NCBI GenBank assembly: GCA_937900755.1
Contig: CALCDN010000250.1
Location: 1-16,159 of the forward strand
Direction: 5' to 3'
Source of the DNA: an uncultured Acetobacter sp.
Lineage (GTDB): Bacteria > Pseudomonadota > Alphaproteobacteria > Acetobacterales > Acetobacteraceae
DNA: 16,159 nt
The notes beneath the pieces are model-generated. The model made no database searches, was not told where the DNA came from, and saw nothing but the letters and a program-made list of their open reading frames with translations. This document shows, one piece after another, positions 6,547 through 12,318 of the stretch. The translations under genes were made by a program, and so were the position numbers. Position 1 is the first letter of the stretch, and each line of letters opens with the position of its first letter.

Positions 6547-8339
6547 GTCAGAGCCTGTTCCATGTCCTGTATGTGTTGCTGCACGGCTTTCTGCCGGGAT
6601 GGGAGCAACCCGTCCTCGGCCATGATGGCGGCCTGTCGTGTTAACAGGGCATAGGTGGGCAGGAGCGGCATGCGTGCACGCATGTGGGGTGGTTCGGCCT
6701 GAGCCAGTTCCAGCGCGCGTTCCGTGCTGGACAGGTCCTCCTGCACGGTGGCGGCCAGCCGCGTATGCCCGCCGGGGCTGGTTGCCAGAGCCTGTTTTTT
6801 CAGAACGTCCAGCAAGGTACGGCATCGTTGTGCAATGGGGGCGTATGCGCTGGTGGGCCAGAAGCTGGTAAAAACGGCATAGGTTATGAAATTGCCAAGC
6901 AGGATGCCAATAATACGGTCACGGGCGGTGGTCATGTCCGTTGTGGGACCATATCCTTTAAGGTCGCTCAGAAAAAAGGCAAGCCCGATCTGGAATCCTG
7001 CATAGGCTATGCGCTCGTCTCCATTTTTGATCCAGGATGCAAAGAGGGAGACGACAAAAATCAGCAGCAGAAACGCCGCAATATTATACAGGTGGGGCAT
7101 GACAAAAATAATGGAGGCAATGCCAATGCTGCCCCCAACCAGAGCGCCGCTGATACGAAGCCTGAGTTTTGTTGTCATCTCCCCCACTGTGGGCAGGGCG
7201 ACAATAAAGCAGGTGATAATGCAGGTGTGGATACCCGGCCAGTTGAGAATTGTGAAGGTGAAATAACTGATCAGAACAGCCGCCGTACCCTTGACCGCAA
7301 AGCGCACGTGTTCGGGGTTGGTGAAAGCGTCGGGGACAAAAAAACCGGATTTGTGTTCAGGAGCACCGACATTTTGCGGTTCTGGCTCAACCGGGTTGGT
7401 AAATGTGTGCAGCACAAGGGCCAGCTGGGCCAGTGCGGGGGCCTGTTCTGGCGCGCTCAGGTCGGGCATATCCTGCGGATAGCCGTTATGGGAGAATATT
7501 TCCGCCATATCACGCAGGGTTTGGGAAAAAGCATGGTCAGGCGGTTGCTGCTCCGCGTTGCGCAGGGCGGCATGGGCGAGTGCCAGCGCCGCAACGCTGG
7601 AGTAGGCGGCCTGTTCCAGTTGTGCAAGCTGGTCTTTTTTCAGGACTTTTTCCAACCTGGCCATTTTAAGCAGTTTGAGCATGCCACCAGCCCCGGCGCG
7701 CAATGTGGCGCGGGCGTAGTCCAGCTGGTAGCTGTCGGGCTGTTCGAGCAGGTTGGCGCACAGGCGCAGGCGGGCCGCAATCTCACGCGTGAGAAGTGTC
7801 GCGGGGGAAGGGCACATAAGGGGGCCGCATATAATCATGACCGCGCCGGGGACGAGAATGAACAGGTCCGCGTAAAGCAGGGCGCGGGTTGCCAGTTCGC
7901 CAATGGGGGCTTGGTCCGCGACAATGAGCGCAAAAACAACGATCAGGCCCAAAAGATAGGCAACAGGCTTGAGCTTGCTGGCCGAGCCCAGGAAAAAGAA
8001 GGCGAAGGACAGCAGCATGATGGCCACGACCAGGCCAAGGGGGTGGTCCAGCGTCAGGTGGATCATGACGAACAGCAGGGCCAGAATGGCCACGATCAGC
8101 AGATTGATCGCAACGCCTGCCAGCAGGTTTGTCGTGCGGTCCTTCTGCCAGACAGCCATGGTGCACAGGGCGGGTACGGCCACATCGGGGATCTGCCATA
8201 TCTCCCCGATCAGCACGACCATGGAGCAGGCTGCGGCCATGCGCAGGCTGTGCCCTCCCCGTCCGGGCAGGGGAGCGCGGATCAGCCACCATAACCGTGC
8301 CAGAGTGCTACTGCTTGTGTCAGTCGCAGGCGGCGCCAT
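6543..8339 (-). CDS. FUSC-family inner-membrane transporter (AaeB/fusaric acid resistance type)
   Basis: 598-residue inner-membrane pump component. Two hydrophobic blocks (about residues 30-190 and 365-500) flank a soluble helical middle, the standard FUSC layout. The second block has the characteristic GDERIAYAGFQIGLAFFLSDL stretch followed by TTARDRIIGILLGN (both seen at about 455-500). AaeB relatives export p-hydroxybenzoate-like aromatic acids and FusC-type relatives confer fusaric acid resistance. The substrate here is not determined. The start at ATG 8339 overlaps the HlyD stop by 20 bp, and its stop overlaps the outer-membrane factor start. No strong ribosome binding site is seen, which fits translational coupling. 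Longer upstream starts would read deep into the HlyD gene and are less likely. Confidence 0.9.
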   Translation of the reverse strand: MAPPATDTSSSTLARLWWLIRAPLPGRGGHSLRMAAACSMVVLIGEIWQIPDVAVPALCTMAVWQKDRTTNLLAGVAINLLIVAILALLFVMIHLTLDHPLGLVVAIMLLSFAFFFLGSASKLKPVAYLLGLIVVFALIVADQAPIGELATRALLYADLFILVPGAVMIICGPLMCPSPATLLTREIAARLRLCANLLEQPDSYQLDYARATLRAGAGGMLKLLKMARLEKVLKKDQLAQLEQAAYSSVAALALAHAALRNAEQQPPDHAFSQTLRDMAEIFSHNGYPQDMPDLSAPEQAPALAQLALVLHTFTNPVEPEPQNVGAPEHKSGFFVPDAFTNPEHVRFAVKGTAAVLISYFTFTILNWPGIHTCIITCFIVALPTVGEMTTKLRLRISGALVGGSIGIASIIFVMPHLYNIAAFLLLIFVVSLFASWIKNGDERIAYAGFQIGLAFFLSDLKGYGPTTDMTTARDRIIGILLGNFITYAVFTSFWPTSAYAPIAQRCRTLLDVLKKQALATSPGGHTRLAATVQEDLSSTERALELAQAEPPHMRARMPLLPTYALLTRQAAIMAEDGLLPSRQKAVQQHIQDMEQALT

Positions 8340-9369
8340 GGCGTATTTCCACTGTGGCCGTGGCCCCGAGCCGCAGCAGTTGCGGGTTAGCCTGTTCCAG
8401 CCTGATTCGGACAGGAAAACGTTGGGCGACATGGACCCAGTCCATCTCTCGCGGGACAATGGGCAGGGTGCGGCTCAGGCCCGCTGAATCAGCGGAAAAT
8501 ACCCCCCAGCCAATACTTTCCACATGGCCGCGTATGGGGGTGTCCCGGTTTATCATGGAGTAAACCGTGGCGCAGTCACCCGGATGAATGGCATGGAGTG
8601 TGCCTTCGCGCATGTTGGCGGTGACAAACCAGCTGTCATTGGCGATCAATGTAAACAGGACCTGCGATGGCAGGAGCACTTCCCCCGGTATGACCCGCAG
8701 GCTGGTAACGTAACCGTCCGCCGGGGCGGTTACGGTGGTCTGGCTCAGAGCGTAGCGGGCTTGCGCCAGCGTGGCCTCGGCAACCTGCTGTGCGGCCATG
8801 GAGCTGTCAAGGTCGCCAACGGCTACCTGTGCGGCATTGGCCTGCAGGTGGCTCTGGTCCAGCGTTATGCCAGAATCATGCAGGGCAACCTGGGCCTGAT
8901 CATATTGCTGCCACGGAATATAGGATTTGCTGGCAAGGGGGCGCAGGCGCTCCACGGTGCGGGCGGCAAGTTCCTGGTTGGTCTTGGCCCGGACCGCCTG
9001 ATTTTTGGCAATGTCGGCATTGGCGGTCTGCACCGCAACCAGGCGCTGCTGCTGTTCCACACCTGCTCGCGTCAGCGCAAGCCCGGCCTGGGCCTGCTGC
9101 ACGGCCAGGTTATACGGCTCGGGGTCCAGCTGATAAAGAAGGTCCCCCTTTTTGACCGACTGGTTGACGTGTACCTGCAACGCCTGCAACCGCCCCCCAA
9201 CGGTGGAGGCTATGTGCACCACCTCGGCATCCACTGTGCCGGTATCGGATGAGGGGTAGGATTCGTCCTTGCCCAGCACATAAAAGCCAAGGGCGGTTGC
9301 CCCGGCAATGCACACAACGGCAACGGCAAGACCAATGGGATTGCGGGTGGAGAGGGATATTTTTTTCAT
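8320..9369 (-). CDS. HlyD/EmrA-type membrane-fusion (periplasmic adaptor) protein
   Basis: 349-residue adaptor joining the FUSC transporter to the outer-membrane channel. One N-terminal membrane anchor (about residues 12-33) is followed by the first half of a lipoyl-like domain (VVHIASTVGGRLQALQVHVNQSVKKGDLLYQLDPEPY), and a long alpha-helical hairpin rich in Ala/Gln runs from about 85 to 205. Then come the second lipoyl half (TTVTAPADGYVTSLRVIPGE) and a beta-barrel domain (DSWFVTANMREGTLHAIHPGD). This is the EmrA/AaeA arrangement. It begins 3 bp after the DUF1656 stop and overlaps FUSC by 20 bp, so the genes form one tight operon. Confidence 0.93.
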   Translation of the reverse strand: MKKISLSTRNPIGLAVAVVCIAGATALGFYVLGKDESYPSSDTGTVDAEVVHIASTVGGRLQALQVHVNQSVKKGDLLYQLDPEPYNLAVQQAQAGLALTRAGVEQQQRLVAVQTANADIAKNQAVRAKTNQELAARTVERLRPLASKSYIPWQQYDQAQVALHDSGITLDQSHLQANAAQVAVGDLDSSMAAQQVAEATLAQARYALSQTTVTAPADGYVTSLRVIPGEVLLPSQVLFTLIANDSWFVTANMREGTLHAIHPGDCATVYSMINRDTPIRGHVESIGWGVFSADSAGLSRTLPIVPREMDWVHVAQRFPVRIRLEQANPQLLRLGATATVEIRHGAACD

Positions 9370-9372
9370 GCG

Positions 9373-9645
9373 TTACGGCCCAAAAGCCAAAAGCCAGAAC
9401 AGCAAGGCTGTTATGGTGCCAAGCGAGACATAGGTGAACAGGCGCAGGCTGAGCAGGGCGTCAATGTCCGTGGCAAGGAACAGCACGCGCAACCCCACGG
9501 CCACAACAATGCCCACAATGCCGCAGAGCATCCAACTGGGGAAGTATGCCCCAGCTATTGGAAAGGAGGGTGCGCCCGCAACCTTGCAACCTGCCAGGGG
9601 CAGAAGCACAACAGGTATGGCGCGCAGGAGAAGTGGGTAGCGCAT
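9373..9645 (-). CDS. DUF1656 (AaeX-like) small membrane protein
   Basis: 90-residue protein with a signal-like hydrophobic start ending in LAGCK (possible lipobox), then the DUF1656 core AYFPSWMLCGIVGIVVAVGLR and a second hydrophobic helix near the C terminus. DUF1656 proteins are regularly encoded first in FUSC/HlyD efflux operons, like aaeX; their exact role is not known. ATG 9645 is the only convincing start: an in-frame TTG at 9684 lies inside the probable -35 element. There is no ribosome binding site ahead of ATG 9645, and the likely -10 sits only 9 bases away, so the message may be leaderless. Confidence 0.85.
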   Translation of the reverse strand: MRYPLLLRAIPVVLLPLAGCKVAGAPSFPIAGAYFPSWMLCGIVGIVVAVGLRVLFLATDIDALLSLRLFTYVSLGTITALLFWLLAFGP

Positions 9646-9671
9646 GATCGTGGCATTAGGACGTGATCGTG
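9645..9671. repeat. 8-bp direct repeat flanking the efflux promoter -10
   Basis: TGATCGTG occurs at 9645-9652 and again at 9664-9671, 19 bp apart (CACGATCA on the operon strand). One copy lies in the -35/-10 spacer, and the other covers the expected transcription start and touches the ATG. The position suits a regulator binding site. No regulator gene adjoins the operon. Confidence 0.5.
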
Positions 9672-9684
9672 CTTTTACTGTCAA
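9655..9684 (-). promoter_or_regulatory. Probable sigma-70-like promoter of the efflux operon
   Basis: On the minus strand a perfect TTGACA (9684-9679) is followed after 18 bases by CCTAAT (9660-9655). A start site 6-8 bases downstream would fall at about 9647-9649, two to four bases before the DUF1656 ATG at 9645. This fits the absence of a ribosome binding site and suggests leaderless translation. Confidence 0.55.
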
Positions 9685-9720
9685 GAAAATGCCGTCATTA
9701 TTGGTATTTACAGGACGGTT

Positions 9721-9773
9721 TTGGTCAAGACTACATTGTTAAGGTTATACTAACTTATTCTGGCATGGTGGAG
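9721..9773 (+). promoter_or_regulatory. Possible promoter and ribosome binding site for the HIT-ArsC gene
   Basis: TATACT (9746-9751) is a fair -10. The best upstream partner, TTGGTC (9721-9726), gives a long 19-base spacer, so the -35 is uncertain. GGAG (9770-9773) lies eight bases before ATG 9782 and is a convincing ribosome binding site. Confidence 0.4.
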
Positions 9774-9781
9774 TTTAAGTA

Positions 9782-10600
9782 ATGGTGGACACTATAATAA
9801 AGCAGCGTGTTAAGTTGGCGCGCGGGGGAGCATACCCAAAGGTCATCGGTCGCATGGCGTCCGGCTGGCTGGTCATGGCGGACACACAGCCTGTGCAGGG
9901 CTACTGTATTTTACTGGCAGACCCCGTGGTGCCCAGCGTGAATGACCTGCATGGCCAGCAGCGGCTGGATTACCTGCAGGATGTTGTGCGGGTGGGTGAT
10001 GCCTTGCTTGAGGTTACCGGGGCTGCGCGCATTAATTATGAAACATGGTGTAATCAGGCGCCACACCTCCATACCCACATTGTTCCGCGCTATGCGAGCG
10101 AGCCAGCGGACAAGCGTTTGCACCCGTTGTGTGTTGCGTATGATATTGCCCAGGCCCGCGCGTTTGATACTCTTGAAGATGCCGCGTTCATGCAAAAAAT
10201 GCGCAAAGTTCTGGGGATTTGTCCGGTAGGGGAGAAAACAGTGTCTGACGCCCTGACATTATACGGCATTAAAAATTGCGATACCGTGCGAAAGGCCCGT
10301 AACTGGCTGGAAGAGCATAATGTCGCGTATATCTTCCACGATTACAAACTGGCAGGTGTGAGCGCGCAGAAGCTGGAAGAGTGGGGGGCGCAGGCGGGTT
10401 GGGAAAAACTGCTGAACAAAGCGGGCACGACGTTTAAAAAACTCCCCGACGCGGATAAAACCGGTCTGACGGAAAAACGGGCTGTGGCGCTTATGGTTGC
10501 GCATCCAACACTCATCAAGCGTCCGGTGCTGGAAACACATGAGGGTCTGCTGGTGGGCTTTAAGCCGGAGCTGTATGCCGCGGCGTTTGGTAAAGGTTAG
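9782..10600 (+). CDS. HIT-domain / ArsC (YffB-like) fusion protein
   Basis: 272 residues in one uninterrupted frame containing two unrelated families. Residues 1-150 are a histidine-triad (HIT) protein: GWLVMADTQPVQGYCILL (28-45) and the triad H95-L-H97-T-H99-I-V; relatives hydrolyse dinucleoside polyphosphates or nucleotide conjugates. Residues 157-272 are an ArsC/YffB-type thioredoxin-fold domain: LYGIKNCDTVRKARNWLEEH with C166, GTTFKKL (215-221) and IKRPVL (245-250). YffB members are usually stand-alone proteins of about 115 residues with glutathione-linked reductase roles proposed. A GTG at residue 154 (nt 10241) with AGGGGAG just upstream suggests the ArsC part may also be made separately. 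It is divergent from the efflux operon and convergent with bfr. The two domains are certain; that they work as one protein is inference. Confidence 0.85.
   Translation: MVDTIIKQRVKLARGGAYPKVIGRMASGWLVMADTQPVQGYCILLADPVVPSVNDLHGQQRLDYLQDVVRVGDALLEVTGAARINYETWCNQAPHLHTHIVPRYASEPADKRLHPLCVAYDIAQARAFDTLEDAAFMQKMRKVLGICPVGEKTVSDALTLYGIKNCDTVRKARNWLEEHNVAYIFHDYKLAGVSAQKLEEWGAQAGWEKLLNKAGTTFKKLPDADKTGLTEKRAVALMVAHPTLIKRPVLETHEGLLVGFKPELYAAAFGKG
10228..10243 (+). promoter_or_regulatory. Internal ribosome binding site and GTG at the HIT/ArsC junction
   Basis: AGGGGAG (10228-10234) is followed after six bases by an in-frame GTG (10241), which would give a protein of the normal ArsC/YffB length starting VSDALTLYGIKNCDT. 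A TAG at 10227-10229 exists in another frame at the same place. This looks like the remains of two adjacent genes, or a working internal start. Confidence 0.5.
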
Positions 10601-10617
10601 GCCGCTACCAAGTAGAA

Positions 10618-10651
10618 CACCGCCCCGCCCCCAAAGGGGGGCAGGGCGGTG
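10618..10651. terminator. Shared bidirectional hairpin between HIT-ArsC and bfr
   Basis: A near-perfect GC-rich stem of 15 positions with one mismatch (C10626/A10643) pairs 10618-10632 with 10637-10651 around a four-base loop. It sits 17 bp after the HIT-ArsC stop and 9 bp beyond the bfr stop, between convergent genes. Neither side has a long T-run, so efficiency as an intrinsic terminator is uncertain, but the placement is right for both strands. Confidence 0.75.
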
Positions 10652-10660
10652 GCCAAGGCT

Positions 10661-11146
10661 TTATTCCTGCTCGGGAGCGGAAGCGGAGTTGAGCTGAATG
10701 TAGCGCTCAACACCAATCTGCTTGATCAGGTCAAACTGGCGGTCAATGAAGTCTTCGTGCTCTTCTTCATTGGACAGGATTTTGAGCAGCAGGTCGCGGG
10801 AGACGAAGTCACGCACGCTTTCGCAATAGGCAATGCCTTCGCGCAGGTCGCTCATGGCCTTTTCTTCCAGCTTCATGTCACATTCAAGGATTTCCTTGAC
10901 GTCCTGGCCGATCAGAATCGTGTTCAGGCGCTGTACGTTGGGCAGGCCGCCCAGGTACAGAATACGTTCGATCAGCCAGTCGGCGTGACGCATTTCCTCG
11001 ATGGATTCTTCATATTCCTTTTTGCCCAGCAGGGTAACGCCCCAGTGGCGCAGGGTGCGGGCATGCAGGAAATACTGGTTGATGGCGGTCAGCTCATTGG
11101 TAAGCTGGATGTTGAGGTGTTCAATAACCTTGGGGTCTTTGACCAT
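10661..11146 (-). CDS. bfr: Bacterioferritin
   Basis: 161-residue iron-storage ferritin that assembles into a 24-subunit shell, oxidising Fe(II) and storing it as mineral. All ferroxidase-centre residues are present at the standard positions: E18, Y25, E51, H54, E94, E127 and H130. M52, the axial ligand for the inter-subunit haem, is also present. Length matches the family, with a short C-terminal tail (SASAPEQE). ATG 11146 starts MVKDPKVIEHLN as in other Bfr proteins; upstream in-frame codons add an unrelated stretch. The ribosome binding site is weak (GTGAG nine bases upstream). No bacterioferritin-associated ferredoxin gene is adjacent. Transcription probably starts within 11147-11313. Confidence 0.97.
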   Translation of the reverse strand: MVKDPKVIEHLNIQLTNELTAINQYFLHARTLRHWGVTLLGKKEYEESIEEMRHADWLIERILYLGGLPNVQRLNTILIGQDVKEILECDMKLEEKAMSDLREGIAYCESVRDFVSRDLLLKILSNEEEHEDFIDRQFDLIKQIGVERYIQLNSASAPEQE

Positions 11147-11313
11147 GGTGGTGTACTCACAATTGCAGAAATGACTGAAACCGACACTAATATGAAATCG
11201 CGCCATTCGCAAACAAAAAAATGTGCAAAATCAAATGGTTTTGAATAAATAATTCTTACTTGCAACAGGCTTGCCATCAGTTGCGAGTGATATGCATGTA
11301 TTTATTGTTGTTT
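11147..11313. promoter_or_regulatory. AT-rich gap upstream of bfr, downstream of the DUF4105 gene
   Basis: 167 bp without a gene that must hold the bfr promoter and any DUF4105 terminator. Related motifs recur: TTCGCAAA (11206-11213), CTTGCAAC (11259-11266), GTTGCGAG (11280-11287) and TTCGCAAG (11321-11328, just inside DUF4105). The middle two form an inverted repeat with 7 of 8 positions matching across a 13-base gap. No convincing -35/-10 pair and no classical iron-control box could be assigned by eye. Confidence 0.4.
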
Positions 11314-12318
11314 TTATTTATTCGCAAGTGCGAGGGGGAGGGATTCCCGTATTTCATTAGAGTAATTCGTACCTGGCATGGCATTTGCGGGACGCTTTAT
11401 CAGGCTGAGTCTATGGAGTGTTGCAAAGTCATAATGAGTATTCAGCAACCCCAGGTCATAGGCGAGGGAGGCTGTGTACCCACTGAGCAGGACCCGCCAG
11501 TCCAGCCTGTAGCGGGTGCGCGCATTGGCGCGGGCCAGGATTTCCGTTGTGCAGTTATCCATGAGCGTGTTGTACCACCGGGGCTGGGTGGTTAGCGTGT
11601 GGATTTCCCTCAGATAGTTTTTAAAAACGGCCTCACGGGTCTGGGCGGAGAGTTCAAGCCGGTACAGGTAAACCCGTTCTTTGCGTATGTCGGTGCGCAC
11701 GCCAATCAGGTCGCGTTCATCCGCCGTAACGTAAGTCAGTTCGTAATGGTGGAAAAATCCGGCAATTGTGGAATAGGCGAATTTTTTCTGGCGGCGTGTT
11801 TCAATGGAAACCGCAAGGTGTCGGCCATCCTCAAATCCGAAGGATAAAAACACGTGGGCAATGCTGTCCCCCGCCCAGTAGGACGTTATCAGGTCTATGG
11901 TGCTCAGGTGGTCCAGGTTGAAGTCCGCATTATAATAATGCGCGGTGTAGTCGGTTTCGGTTTTGTAGGTAAAGTCGCGGATGTTGCGGACATGCACCAT
12001 GCGTCCGTCCTGTATGGCGTCAGCCAGTACGGCGTATTCCCCTGCCCATTCGCGGTTGTTGCTGGGGTGATCGGTACAGAACCACAGAGCAAAACATGCA
12101 CCAAGGCCGCAGAATGTTGCAAGGCGGCGCATGGGTTGGCGGATGCGCAGTGTGGCGGCGCACAGCCCGGCGCTCAGGCCGGTTGCGCCAAGGCGCAGCA
12201 GGTCTGGCTCCAGCGTGGAATAATAGAGTGCTGCACAGGCATAGACCGCAAAACTGCACGTTAATACTTTAAATATCCATGAGGGGCGGCAGCGCTTGCG
12301 TCTTGCATGCCGGGTCAT
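11314..12318 (-). CDS. DUF4105 (Lnb N-terminal domain-like) membrane protein
   Basis: 334 residues. Hydrophobic segments at about 14-33, 43-57 and 67-82 anchor it in the membrane, and a soluble domain of about 230 residues follows. That domain has DUF4105 hallmarks: RDFTYKTETDYT (114-125), IAHVFLSFGFEDG (153-165), SIETRRQKKFAYSTIAGFF and NTLMDNCTTEI (250-260). H155 and C256 are the conserved pair expected to be catalytic; the family was linked to Lnb, a lipoprotein N-acyltransferase of Bacteroidota, but the proteobacterial members are uncharacterised as far as I know. ATG 12318 overlaps the hydrolase stop (ATGA) and is preferred; ATG 12336 would add six residues. Neither has a clear ribosome binding site, consistent with coupling to the gene before it. 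Confidence 0.82.
   Translation of the reverse strand: MTRHARRKRCRPSWIFKVLTCSFAVYACAALYYSTLEPDLLRLGATGLSAGLCAATLRIRQPMRRLATFCGLGACFALWFCTDHPSNNREWAGEYAVLADAIQDGRMVHVRNIRDFTYKTETDYTAHYYNADFNLDHLSTIDLITSYWAGDSIAHVFLSFGFEDGRHLAVSIETRRQKKFAYSTIAGFFHHYELTYVTADERDLIGVRTDIRKERVYLYRLELSAQTREAVFKNYLREIHTLTTQPRWYNTLMDNCTTEILARANARTRYRLDWRVLLSGYTASLAYDLGLLNTHYDFATLHRLSLIKRPANAMPGTNYSNEIRESLPLALANK

Noticed and set aside
6684..8294. 536-codon open frame on the plus strand opposite the FUSC gene
   Set aside because: Gln/Gly/Asn-rich, low-complexity product with no family resemblance; the opposite strand encodes a well-matched FUSC protein.
11243..11255. GAAT-N5-ATTC upstream of bfr as an iron-control (Irr/ICE-type) box
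   Set aside because: Only a 4-bp inverted repeat with no match in the flanks; too short to call in AT-rich DNA.
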